Below, piece after piece: positions 54,042 through 62,171 of a DNA stretch of 64,000 nucleotides (its first letter is position 1; each line of letters starts with the position of its first letter). The position numbers were made by a program, and so were the translations under genes. The DNA is taken from the NCBI RefSeq assembly GCF_017873965.1, contig NZ_JAGGKT010000003.1, forward strand, positions 124,001 through 188,000, given 5' to 3'. The notes beneath the pieces were generated by a model. The model had not been told where the DNA came from. It was given only the letters and a program-made list of their open reading frames with translations, and ran no database searches. Origin of the DNA: Ammoniphilus resinae. GTDB lineage: Bacteria; Bacillota; Bacilli; Aneurinibacillales; RAOX-1.

Positions 54042-54965
54042 ATGCGTCGAAAACGGTATACCAATTTAGATGACGTGCAGAATATGAAGTCATGGGATCA
54101 CTTTGTCCGTTGGCAAAAGGCTCGACGCACCCGAGGTAAGGATTACTCCTTTGTTATCCCGAAGGAAACCAATGTTGATTTAGAATTCCTCAAAACAAAT
54201 AGTACACAGACTTCTGTTACATGGATCGGGCATGCCACCTTTTTAATCCAAATGGGGGGACTGAATATTGTAACAGACCCAGTTTGGGCGAACCGGATGG
54301 GGCTTCATCCGCGTTTAGCGCCGCCGGGATTAACCATTTCCCAGTTGCCGAGAATTGATGTAGTACTAATCTCCCACAGCCATTATGATCATCTACATTT
54401 TTATTCGATTCGCCGATTAAAAGGAAACCCCTTGTTTTTAGTTCCTGTAGGACTAGGAAATAAGTTTTTAACAAGGGGGTTCAGTAAGGTAGAGGAATTT
54501 CACTGGTGGGGTGAAAAAAAGCTAAAAGATGTGTTGTTTTCATTTGTACCCGCACAGCATTGGTCGAAAAGAACGCCATGGGATACCAATCGCTCCCATT
54601 GGGGAGGTTGGATAATTTCCTCATTAAGGGAAGATCAGAAAATTCACTTCGTAGGAGACAGTGGCTACTTTTCTGGATTTCAAGAAATAGGGAATAGCTT
54701 TGAGATTGATTATGTATTGATGCCGATCGGTGCATATGACCCAGAATGGTTCATGGGTCCACAGCATGTATCACCGGAAGAAGCTGTTCAAGCATTTTTA
54801 GATCTACGGGCAAAGAAGTTTATCCCAATGCATTATAGTACCTTTCGGTTGGCGGATGATACACCTCTAGAAGCTCTTTATAGATTACAAAATGAATGGA
54901 AACGCCGAAATCTAGAAAAAGAGCGGCTGCAAATTTTAATGTTCGGCGAAACCCTAAAAATTTAA
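54042..54965 (+). CDS. MBL-fold hydrolase, NAPE-PLD/UlaG-like
   Basis: 307 residues from ATG 54042 after GGAGGT (11-base spacing). Metal motif SHSHYDHLH (~112-120), then VPAQHWSKRTPWDTNRSHWG, VGDSGYF and HYSTFRL. Matches the group related to N-acyl-phosphatidylethanolamine phospholipase D (YddR/RomA-like). Substrate unknown. pncB follows 14 bases later. Confidence 0.85.
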   Translation: MRRKRYTNLDDVQNMKSWDHFVRWQKARRTRGKDYSFVIPKETNVDLEFLKTNSTQTSVTWIGHATFLIQMGGLNIVTDPVWANRMGLHPRLAPPGLTISQLPRIDVVLISHSHYDHLHFYSIRRLKGNPLFLVPVGLGNKFLTRGFSKVEEFHWWGEKKLKDVLFSFVPAQHWSKRTPWDTNRSHWGGWIISSLREDQKIHFVGDSGYFSGFQEIGNSFEIDYVLMPIGAYDPEWFMGPQHVSPEEAVQAFLDLRAKKFIPMHYSTFRLADDTPLEALYRLQNEWKRRNLEKERLQILMFGETLKI

Positions 54966-54979
54966 AAGGAGCCATTGAT

Positions 54980-56416
54980 ATGATCAATCAAATTTTGCAT
55001 ACCGATAAATACCAGTTAACAATGATGTATGCCCATTGGAAACAGGGAACGAAAGATCGTGTTCGTGTTTTTGATGCCTACTTCAGGGAGCTTCCTTTTG
55101 GAAATGGGTTTGCCGTTTTTGCGGGTCTGCAGAGGATCGTAGATTATTTAAATCATTTGCAGTTTACCGATGAGGATATTGCTTATCTACGGGAACAGCC
55201 AGAAGGTTTTGATGAATTATTTTTAGAGGAGTTAAAGAATTTCAAATTTACCGGAAACCTTCACGCGGTGCCGGAAGGAACATTGGTTTTTCCTAATGAA
55301 CCCATCTTGCGTGTAGAGGCACCGATTTTTCAGGCGCATCTGATTGAGACGGCCATCCTAAACTTTATGAATTACCAGACACTCATTGCAACAAAAGCAG
55401 CCCGGATTAAGCGGGTCGCCCCGGATGATGTTCTGTTTGAGTTTGGTTCGCGAAGAGCACAGGAAGCCGATGCAGCCATATGGGGTTCTAGAGCTGCCTA
55501 TATAGCTGGGTTCAATGGGACATCCAATATGCTGGCGGGGAAATGGTTTGGGATTCCCACAATTGGCACACATGCACATGCTTGGGTCCAGGATAGCGCA
55601 TCAGAGCTTGAGGCTTTTCGTTCCTTCACTGATGTATTCCCAAATCATTCCGTGCTGCTGGTTGATACCTATGATACGCTAAAAAGCGGTGTCCCTCACG
55701 CAATACAGGTAGCAAAAGAAATGGAACAACGGGGTCATCGTCTGAAAGGAATTCGTTTGGACAGTGGGGATCTTGCCTATCTTTCGATCGAAGCCAGAAA
55801 AATGTTGGATCAAGCGGGGTTGTCCTATGTACAGATTATTGCCTCAAACGATTTGGATGAGCACTTAATTTCTGATCTAAAGGCACAAGGGGCTAAAATT
55901 GACGGGTGGGGGATAGGCACACAATTAATTACAGCTGCAGATCAGCCGGCGTTAGGTGGTGTCTATAAGCTTGTGGCAAAGAAGGAACATAACGAATATG
56001 TGCCTACCATCAAAATCTCTTCTAATCCGGAAAAGATTACGACCCCTGGTTTCAAGACTGTATACCGAATCGTGAATAAGGAAAGTGGAAAGGCCGAAGG
56101 GGATTATGTTTCTTTTGTTGGTGAAGATGTAGAATCCCAAAAACAGTTAAAGTTATTCGACCCGATCCATACCTTTAAGCAAAAAGTTGTCAGCAACTTC
56201 ACGGCAATAGAGCTTTTAAAACCTATTTTTCTAGAAGGGAAGCAAGTATATGATTTGCTTGGCCTTCCTACGATCCGGGACTACCACCAGCAACAGCTTT
56301 CCTTATTTTGGGAGAGTCACCTCCGGAAGCTAAATCCACAGCGTTATTATGTGAATTTAAGTGAACAAGTGTGGAATGTTCGAATGGAATTAATCAGCCA
56401 GCATAAAAAGTTTTAA
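54980..56416 (+). CDS. pncB: nicotinate phosphoribosyltransferase
   Basis: 478 residues from ATG 54980 behind AAAGGAG. It converts nicotinate and PRPP to NaMN in NAD salvage. TDKYQLTMMYAHWKQG, FEFGSRRAQEADAAIWGSRA, GTHAHAWVQ (phosphohistidine region) and IRLDSGDLAYLS are diagnostic. NAD kinase is in this window at 23.9 kb but not linked. Confidence 0.95.
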   Translation: MINQILHTDKYQLTMMYAHWKQGTKDRVRVFDAYFRELPFGNGFAVFAGLQRIVDYLNHLQFTDEDIAYLREQPEGFDELFLEELKNFKFTGNLHAVPEGTLVFPNEPILRVEAPIFQAHLIETAILNFMNYQTLIATKAARIKRVAPDDVLFEFGSRRAQEADAAIWGSRAAYIAGFNGTSNMLAGKWFGIPTIGTHAHAWVQDSASELEAFRSFTDVFPNHSVLLVDTYDTLKSGVPHAIQVAKEMEQRGHRLKGIRLDSGDLAYLSIEARKMLDQAGLSYVQIIASNDLDEHLISDLKAQGAKIDGWGIGTQLITAADQPALGGVYKLVAKKEHNEYVPTIKISSNPEKITTPGFKTVYRIVNKESGKAEGDYVSFVGEDVESQKQLKLFDPIHTFKQKVVSNFTAIELLKPIFLEGKQVYDLLGLPTIRDYHQQQLSLFWESHLRKLNPQRYYVNLSEQVWNVRMELISQHKKF

Positions 56417-56418
56417 AA

Positions 56419-56892
56419 TCAACGGGAGAAGGAACCGCACCGTGCCTGTGTGATCTGCAATAAATCATCCGGATGCAACAAGATTTGGCAACCACGAACA
56501 CCGGCACTGATGGAAATCTTCTCCCATTGCTTAACATTTTCATCAATAAAAACCGGATAGTTTTTCTTTGTTCCAATAGGTGAGACACCCCCACGAATAT
56601 AGCCTGTAAGGGCTTGTACCTCCTTTAAGGGAACAACCTCCACCTTTTTGTTTTCACTCAAAGCGGCTAGGGATTTCAAATCCAACTCCAAATTTCCGGG
56701 AATACAGACTAATAAAACACCCGTTTTGTCCCCTCTGACAACTAGTGTCTTATAAACTTGCGCAATTGGCATACCAATCTTGTCAGCAACGGTTGGGGCA
56801 GATAAATCTGCTACGTCCACAGAGTATTCCTTTAATTCGTAGGGGATTCTCTTTTGATCGAGAATTCGTGCGACGTTTGTCTTCTGTGCCAT
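56419..56892 (-). CDS. ybaK: Cys-tRNA(Pro) deacylase
   Basis: 157 residues, ATG 56892 behind AAAGGAG. YbaK/EbsC trans-editing factor that frees Cys from tRNA-Pro. KTLVVRGDKTGVLLVCIPGN, SENKKVEVV and YIRGGVSPIGTKK (the invariant GGxSPxG loop) are clear. Convergent with pncB, stops separated by two bases. Confidence 0.92.
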   Translation of the reverse strand: MAQKTNVARILDQKRIPYELKEYSVDVADLSAPTVADKIGMPIAQVYKTLVVRGDKTGVLLVCIPGNLELDLKSLAALSENKKVEVVPLKEVQALTGYIRGGVSPIGTKKNYPVFIDENVKQWEKISISAGVRGCQILLHPDDLLQITQARCGSFSR

Positions 56893-56922
56893 AAAAAACT
56901 CCTTTGCAAAGCGGTTTCTAAT

Positions 56923-57237
56923 CTATCCTTTTCTTGAAGTAAAGTAGTCCATCACCAATTGGATTTCATCCTTATTTAATGAACCGATACTGTCTTCCTG
57001 TAATTTGGCAATGACACATGGACCATAAACCCAATCATAAAAACCCTCTGTCTTCATCGTAAAATTGTTTGCTTTAATCCCTCTCGCAGCCTCACTAATA
57101 AAAAAAACAATTCCTTCCAGGTGATCATCATACGCAGCCTCAAATTCATCTTCAATTAAGGCTTCGATCGCCTCCAAGTTCTCAATTTGCAGGATTTTTG
57201 GGACTTGGTCTGGAATTTTGTGAATAATTGTAAACAT
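56923..57237 (-). CDS. hypothetical protein (104 aa)
   Basis: ATG 57237, about 9 bases after AGAGGTG; an ATG at 57249 overlaps that site. An acidic alpha/beta protein (IEALIEDEFEAAYDDHLEG; FYDWVYGPCVIAKLQED). No family recognised. Same strand as ybaK, 30 bases upstream of it. Confidence 0.55.
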   Translation of the reverse strand: MFTIIHKIPDQVPKILQIENLEAIEALIEDEFEAAYDDHLEGIVFFISEAARGIKANNFTMKTEGFYDWVYGPCVIAKLQEDSIGSLNKDEIQLVMDYFTSRKG

Positions 57238-57290
57238 GATGACATTCACCTCTTTCCTTTACTTTCCTTCATCATACCTTAAAACAAGGC

Positions 57291-57374
57291 CAGACCCCAG
57301 TCTAAATTTGTCGAATTCAAAAAGAAGTTACCATCCCTCTTCAGGTTAATCCGATAAATTTTGACTGGGGTCTG
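57291..57374. repeat. long inverted repeat beside trhO copy 2
   Basis: CAGACCCCAGTC (57291-57302) and GACTGGGGTCTG (57363-57374) are perfect 12-bp arms, with TAAATTT/AAATTT continuing inward and a ~45-nt loop. The right arm contains GGGGTCTGACC, which recurs exactly at 27076 and 58310. Confidence 0.7.
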
Positions 57375-57383
57375 ACCCCAAAA

Positions 57384-58277
57384 CTATTTACTCGTATGCT
57401 CTTCCTTGCATAAAGCAGAACAATAACCTCTATGTAACTCCATGCATTCTGGGCAGACGATGTGCCGACGATCGCAAGTCTCGTTTAGACAATTTATATA
57501 ATGGTCCGCTGGGTTTCCGCAGTGGTAGCATTTCCCTATGACAATATCTTCACTTGTTCGATTAATGGGCACAGCAATTCGTTCATCAAATACATAACAT
57601 TTTCCATCCCATAATCTTCCTTTGACTTCCTCATCTTGACCATAGGTGACGATGCCTCCATGGAGCTGGGCGACATCTTGGAATCCTTCCTCCAGCATCC
57701 ATGCGGTCAATTTTTCACAGCGAATTCCTCCGGTACAATAAGTCAATATTTTCTTGTCCTTATGTTCGCTTAAATTTTCCCGGATCCAATCCGGAAATTC
57801 ACGAAAAGACTGAACTTCTGGGCGAATAGCTCCACGAAAATGACCAATATCATATTCATAGTCATTTCGACCATCAATAATGATGGCATCTTCCTGTTGC
57901 ATAGTCTCAAAAAATTCCTTTGGGGTTAAATATTTTCCTGTTTTGCGGTTTGGATCAAGATCCTCATCAACACGAAAAGTAACCAGTTCTTCCCGCGGAC
58001 GCACATGCATCTTCTTGAAGGCATGTCCTTCTGACTCATCAATCTTAAACCATAGGTCTTTAAATAGAGGATTCTGGTGCATGACATCCATATAGGCTTG
58101 AGTCTGTTCCACTGTTCCGGAAACAGTGCCGTTGATCCCTTCGTGGGAAACAAGAATGCGCCCCTTTAAATCTAATTGTTGGCATAATTTCAGATGTTCC
58201 TTTGCAAAAGTCTCCGGATCTTCAATTGGAACAAATTTATAATAGAGTAGTATTCGATACAATTTTTGTCTATCCAT
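57384..58277 (-). CDS. trhO: tRNA uridine-34 hydroxylase TrhO, copy 2
   Basis: 297 residues, ATG 58277 behind GGGAGAAG. Same domains as copy 1, with long identical blocks (VSGTVEQT-type, [42 protein letters not shown]). Catalytic Cys in [13 protein letters not shown] (~178) and the C-terminal cysteine set ([24 protein letters not shown]) are kept, so both copies look active. It is bracketed by copies of the 11-mer GGGGTCTGACC. Confidence 0.93.
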   Translation of the reverse strand: MDRQKLYRILLYYKFVPIEDPETFAKEHLKLCQQLDLKGRILVSHEGINGTVSGTVEQTQAYMDVMHQNPLFKDLWFKIDESEGHAFKKMHVRPREELVTFRVDEDLDPNRKTGKYLTPKEFFETMQQEDAIIIDGRNDYEYDIGHFRGAIRPEVQSFREFPDWIRENLSEHKDKKILTYCTGGIRCEKLTAWMLEEGFQDVAQLHGGIVTYGQDEEVKGRLWDGKCYVFDERIAVPINRTSEDIVIGKCYHCGNPADHYINCLNETCDRRHIVCPECMELHRGYCSALCKEEHTSK

Positions 58278-58326
58278 ATAGAAAAGCTTCTCCCTGCTTG
58301 ATTTTTAAGGGGGTCTGACCACCCTA

Positions 58327-58551
58327 TTAAGAAATATCGCACAACCACCCTTTTTCTTCAAGTTTTTCACTTAATGCCTTTTTTGACAACTTAGGCAGCG
58401 GTACACTCCAGGCCCGTACAGAACGAATATACTTCGGTTCATTATTGGTTAGTTCTCGTAAAAAGCCTAAAACATCTTTATAAGGTCCATCTTCGAAATA
58501 ATAAAGTAAATGATCGCTCTTGGATAGTCTAATTTCACCGACGTAGCGCAT
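58327..58551 (-). CDS. hypothetical protein (74 aa)
   Basis: ATG 58551, nine bases after GAGGTG. Starts MRYVGEIRLSKSDHLLYYFE and ends ALSEKLEEKGWLCDIS; a small alpha/beta protein without known motif. Same strand as trhO copy 2. Confidence 0.5.
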   Translation of the reverse strand: MRYVGEIRLSKSDHLLYYFEDGPYKDVLGFLRELTNNEPKYIRSVRAWSVPLPKLSKKALSEKLEEKGWLCDIS

Positions 58552-58656
58552 ACACAGGTTCACCTCAAGATTATTATAACCAATTTCCAATTTTTGCTCG
58601 TGGAATTGAGGAAAGAATGCAATGTTTTTCCTATATGTCTTTATCAGGAAGTGAAT

Positions 58657-59034
58657 CTAATAAGGTTCGGAAGATCTTTTATTTGTTTGCATTTTCTTGA
58701 AAGCCGGAGCAGGGAACAGGATATATTTAATCATTAACACAACAGGGAGGATGTAACCAATCATTGCTTCTAGAATGGCAACAGCTTTGGAAATACCAAA
58801 AGGAGTCACGTCCCCATATCCTACGGATAACATCGTAATTGCACTGAAATAGAAAGAACGGGAAAAACGGTCTAACCATTGATCCTGATGAAAATGAGTG
58901 GAATAGTGGTCGATAATGGGCCCCCATCCGTAATAATCAAGAAACATAAAGATCCAAGAGAAGGTAAGAACGATGTTAAAATATAATAGAAACAAGGCAA
59001 TTAAATTTGAGATTATTATTTTTTTGGAAATCAT
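58657..59034 (-). CDS. small two-helix potassium channel subunit
   Basis: 125 residues, ATG 59034 behind GGGGGGA. Two membrane helices surround a pore loop with the K+ selectivity filter TMLSVGYGDVTP (filter ~77-82). No cytosolic RCK or cyclic-nucleotide domain. Likely a tetrameric KcsA-like channel. Confidence 0.85.
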   Translation of the reverse strand: MISKKIIISNLIALFLLYFNIVLTFSWIFMFLDYYGWGPIIDHYSTHFHQDQWLDRFSRSFYFSAITMLSVGYGDVTPFGISKAVAILEAMIGYILPVVLMIKYILFPAPAFKKMQTNKRSSEPY

Positions 59035-59179
59035 GTCCGTCCCCCCTTATTTCAATCTATGAGGGAGAAGAGTCATCAATTCTAATTTTAGAAAATGTTT
59101 AAATATGGGAATTTCTCCTTCGGCTCTGTATAATAGAATAGAAGTGTTTAGCTAAATTCTCTTCTGTTATGGAGGTAGG

Positions 59180-59935
59180 ATGGAACAATATTTTCGTTTT
59201 GATTATTCCGGTGGAGCATTTTACTTCTTCTCTATAGCCCATTGCTTGTCCATCTTGGGGATTTTCCTCTTTGTTATGACAATTTTTCTATTCCGCGAAA
59301 ATCTGAGACTTAAAAAATGGAATGTGTATTTTCGCTGGGGGCTAAGTGGATTACTGCTAGTTTCAGAGTCAGCTTTGACTGTTTGGTACGTTGCGGTTGA
59401 CCATTGGACATTATCCAATTCCTTACCATTGCATTTATGCAGTCTTACCCTCTTTCTTTCTATCGTGATGCTTCTTAGGAAAAATTATCTTACGTTTGAA
59501 TTTGTTTATTTGGCAGGACTTGCTGGAGCACTACAAGCAATCTTTACCCCTGATATTGGGATTTATGGATATCCTCATTTTGTAGCTGTGCAATTTTTTA
59601 TTGCACATGGTGGAATTGTGGTCGCTGTCTTTTTTATGGTCTTTGTCGAGTCCTATAAACCGCAATTAAGATCGATAAGAAATACAATGATCTGGCTAAA
59701 CCTTTATGCTGTTTTTATTGGATTTATTAATCAATGGACAGGCGGAAACTATCTATTTATTTCCCATAAGCCAGCGAATCCTTCTTTGATGGATTATCTT
59801 GGTCCTTGGCCATGGTATATCTTGTCACTCGAAGGGGTAGCATTGATTATGTTCTTTCTCTTATATTTGCCTTTTGGGATAAGGATGTTATATCAAAAAA
59901 AACGCATAAAGCCTTCTCGAACCTTTGGTGGATAA
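59180..59935 (+). CDS. TIGR02206 (YwaF-like) membrane protein
   Basis: 251 residues, RBS GGAGGTAGG. About seven membrane helices with conserved SLPLHLCSLTLFLSIVMLL, the segment IFTPDIGIYGYPHFVAVQFFIAHGG and FINQWTGGNYLFISHKP. Fits the TIGR02206 family of uncharacterised integral membrane proteins. Confidence 0.85.
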   Translation: MEQYFRFDYSGGAFYFFSIAHCLSILGIFLFVMTIFLFRENLRLKKWNVYFRWGLSGLLLVSESALTVWYVAVDHWTLSNSLPLHLCSLTLFLSIVMLLRKNYLTFEFVYLAGLAGALQAIFTPDIGIYGYPHFVAVQFFIAHGGIVVAVFFMVFVESYKPQLRSIRNTMIWLNLYAVFIGFINQWTGGNYLFISHKPANPSLMDYLGPWPWYILSLEGVALIMFFLLYLPFGIRMLYQKKRIKPSRTFGG

Positions 59936-60005
59936 ACCTGTAAAATTTGTGCGAATTAGAATCAAAATATTTTTGTTTTCGCTTTTACATCTTGTTTTTT
60001 GACCG

Positions 60006-60048
60006 CTTTAGAAAGTTAAGTTAAAATGTTAACTAAACTTTCCTAAAG
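60006..60048. promoter_or_regulatory. imperfect dyad upstream of the HesB-like gene
   Basis: CTTTAGAAAGTTAAGTTAA and TTAACTAAACTTTCCTAAAG form an almost continuous inverted repeat with a four-base centre, 28-70 bases before the start at 60076. No T-run; it could be an operator. Confidence 0.45.
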
Positions 60049-60075
60049 GCATTTGTAGATATAAGGAGGATTACA

Positions 60076-60378
60076 ATGAATTGTAAAATAACACGAAATG
60101 CAGCCAAAAAAATTAAACAAATTCTTGCTGAAGACGATGCACAAGGTAAAATGCTGCGGGTTATGGTAACCCATGCACATGGCGATCATGCCCATTACGG
60201 ATTGGACCTTGATACAGCGAAAGAAAACGATGAAATTGTACATACAGATAAAGAAATAGATGTTTTATTACAGAAAGATCAAGAGTTATTGGATGGAATA
60301 AAAATTGATTATCTTTATATACCAAATGAAGGGTTTGTCGTGACAAATCCTAGCAAAGGGAACCACGGGGACCACTAA
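60076..60378 (+). CDS. HesB/IscA-fold protein lacking the ligand cysteines
   Basis: 100 residues, RBS AAGGAGGA. Fold markers of A-type Fe-S carriers are kept: ITRNAAKKIKQILAED, LRVMV...YGLDLD, LDGIKIDYLYIPNEGFVVTNP. But the first ligand Cys is replaced in VTHAHGDHAHYGL and the terminal C-G-C by GNHGDH, so the only Cys is Cys3. Seven histidines cluster at the expected metal site. It may bind another metal or none. Family assignment is strong; the function is open. Confidence 0.8.
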   Translation: MNCKITRNAAKKIKQILAEDDAQGKMLRVMVTHAHGDHAHYGLDLDTAKENDEIVHTDKEIDVLLQKDQELLDGIKIDYLYIPNEGFVVTNPSKGNHGDH

Positions 60379-60405
60379 ACAGCGGTATATTTACCGCTGT
60401 TTAAA
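60379..60405 (+). terminator. terminator after HesB-like gene
   Basis: AACAGCGGTA/TACCGCTGTT stem with TTTAAAA. Confidence 0.75.
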
Positions 60406-60431
60406 ACACTTTTTTGGTGTATAATAGAGGA

Positions 60432-60788
60432 ATGAAGCAGATTCGAATTCTTTCATTCATTCATATACTTTTTATCATTCTTACTTGCATCTTGTCGATG
60501 CATCCCGAAACACCAACCTTTCAGGAAGCGCTCCCTTTGCACAAAGGATGGGGAGGTTATGAATCAAAGCAAATAGGTTCACAGATTATAACGGGTTTCA
60601 GGAGATGGCGCTCACGTATAAAAACAGGTTTCATTCGATATAGAGTTCGTCTCGTGCAAATTATTCTAATTAATAGAAAGGCTGAAACGGAAATTTACCA
60701 AATCTATGCCCCGAGGGGTTTGTTATTTTCAAATTTGGTGAAACAAACGGGATCGGTTTATGCAAACTCTTTCCTTCTCTTTAAATAA
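60432..60788 (+). CDS. possible small exported protein (118 aa)
   Basis: Tentative. ATG 60432 follows AGAGGA directly, and a TATAAT at 60420-60425 is too near to serve as its promoter with a normal leader. An N-terminal hydrophobic stretch (SFIHILFIILTCILSMHP) is followed by a basic part (RRWRSRIKTGFIRYRVRLVQI). No family recognised. Confidence 0.35.
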   Translation: MKQIRILSFIHILFIILTCILSMHPETPTFQEALPLHKGWGGYESKQIGSQIITGFRRWRSRIKTGFIRYRVRLVQIILINRKAETEIYQIYAPRGLLFSNLVKQTGSVYANSFLLFK

Positions 60789-60811
60789 AAAAAGAGAGGA
60801 GAGGGAGATAA

Positions 60812-60907
60812 ATGGGGAAGATTACTTTTTCTGAATGGGTATTGATGTCTTTTACTGTGGTCCTAGGCATTGTTGCCGGTGGATTAGTAGGATTTGTATT
60901 GAGTTAA
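60812..60907 (+). CDS. very small membrane protein (31 aa)
   Basis: ATG 60812 behind GGAGAGGGAGATAA. Nearly all hydrophobic (WVLMSFTVVLGIVAGGLVGF), one membrane helix with GxxxG-type glycines. Followed by a terminator. Function unknown. Confidence 0.5.
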   Translation: MGKITFSEWVLMSFTVVLGIVAGGLVGFVLS

Positions 60908-60915
60908 CGTGAAAG

Positions 60916-60948
60916 AAAAAGGGTACCGTCATTGGTGCCCTTTTTCTT
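60916..60948. terminator. bidirectional terminator
   Basis: AAAAAGGGTACC/GGTGCCCTTTTT stem (one mismatch). Confidence 0.75.
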
Positions 60949-60961
60949 TACTTCATCAACG

Positions 60962-61303
60962 TTATTTAAATAGACTCCCGATATAGTTGATATTATTAAT
61001 CAGTTCAGAGACCCTACCCAGGTTTTGGCTTGCTGTGGACAAGGAGATTCTAGGAAGGCGGAATGTCCTTTTCTTTTTTTCGGGTGTTGGAACGTCAGAT
61101 TTCCGTTGTTCTATTCTTTCAATTCGCTTCATTAATTTCCCCTTTTTTCCCGTCATATGTTGGTTTAGCGAGAGAAGAATGTCCGGGTCATTCACCATTC
61201 TTCTAAATGCGGAAGGGTTCGATTTAAACCATTCCTCATTTGCCTTTAACCATTTTTTATAATCCCGATGTTGCCGTGACTTGCCTTTAAGAGATTTAGC
61301 CAA
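60962..61303 (-). CDS. hypothetical basic protein, family A copy 2 (113 aa)
   Basis: From TTG 61303, ten bases after AGGAG. Shares the core KWLKANEEWFKSNP, a basic segment (GKLMKRIERIEQRK), FRLPRISL and SELINNINYI with the protein at 26714-27052. Basic, helical, no membrane helix or motif. The paralogue pair points to an undescribed small domain. Confidence 0.6.
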   Translation of the reverse strand: MAKSLKGKSRQHRDYKKWLKANEEWFKSNPSAFRRMVNDPDILLSLNQHMTGKKGKLMKRIERIEQRKSDVPTPEKKKRTFRLPRISLSTASQNLGRVSELINNINYIGSLFK

Positions 61304-61536
61304 TGAGATCACACTCCTGTTTTTACATGGGTAAGATACCTCGATTTCCTATAATAGAGTATGAAATCCTGCTCCAAGGGGTTTTGGGTAACAATCACGG
61401 ATCATCTGGAAAGAATAATAATTAGGCTGTTTACTCACATCCTTTATAGTCTTCTGTCTATACGAAACCAACCGGTGCTTCATACCCTATAATGCAGGCG
61501 AAAAACGATCGTATGCTAGCCTAGGAGGTGCGGGGA

Positions 61537-62019
61537 TTGTCGACGAAAAGGACGATGCGTAATGTTCAGTCCACACACGAAAGATTAGCGCGTATTGAGT
61601 CCAGTCTGAGGGATATCGAAGCCTATATGAATCAAGCCAAAAAACAAATGGAATACTTAGATCAAGTGAGGATGGACTTGGATGAAATTAAGAAGAACAC
61701 AAAAAAGAAGAAAATATCTTTATTTACTAAAAAGAAAAAGCAGCCACAAGAGCAAAAAATCAACCAAATAACCGATTTGCTTGAAAATCCGCTAGTTAAA
61801 TCGATGCTAGGAAAAAACATGTTAACCGATGGAAAAGGAATGGATCTGGGACAAATTACAGGGCTTTTACAAAACCCGTTAATTCAATCGATGTTAATTC
61901 CAAAAGGGGGGAAAGGTGGTCAAAAAGCCAAGAAGGCAATAGGATCTTCTTCCCCGGGCTTTAGTGAGTTGATGGGGATCTTTAACAGCCCAGCAATCCA
62001 ATCCTTATTGAAAAAATAG
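61537..62019 (+). CDS. hypothetical protein with three NPLIQSML-type repeats (160 aa)
   Basis: From TTG 61537, 8 bases after AGGAGG. Residues ~10-60 form a coiled coil (ERLARIESSLRDIEAYMNQA), then a lysine-rich stretch. The rest holds three similar repeats: LLENPLVKSML, LLQNPLIQSML and FNSPAIQSLL (about residues 90, 118, 150). No signal peptide or membrane helix. Unrecognised. The 224-bp region upstream has TATAAT at 61491 and no gene. Confidence 0.6.
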   Translation: MSTKRTMRNVQSTHERLARIESSLRDIEAYMNQAKKQMEYLDQVRMDLDEIKKNTKKKKISLFTKKKKQPQEQKINQITDLLENPLVKSMLGKNMLTDGKGMDLGQITGLLQNPLIQSMLIPKGGKGGQKAKKAIGSSSPGFSELMGIFNSPAIQSLLKK

Positions 62020-62171
62020 CAAGAAGGATATAGATAGACCGCTTCATCTCTCCCTTGCGGTCTATTTGTAATTTTTAGGTCAGATGGATAAATGTGCTAC
62101 AGACAAAATAAAAATCACTGCAGGATTTGTCGAATTTGCAACGAATTAAAGAGTGATGGAGGTTCGTCGCA

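Noticed and set aside
60420-60425. TATAAT as promoter of the 60432 gene
   Set aside because: Only 6 bases before the ATG; would give an almost leaderless mRNA and no matched -35 was found.
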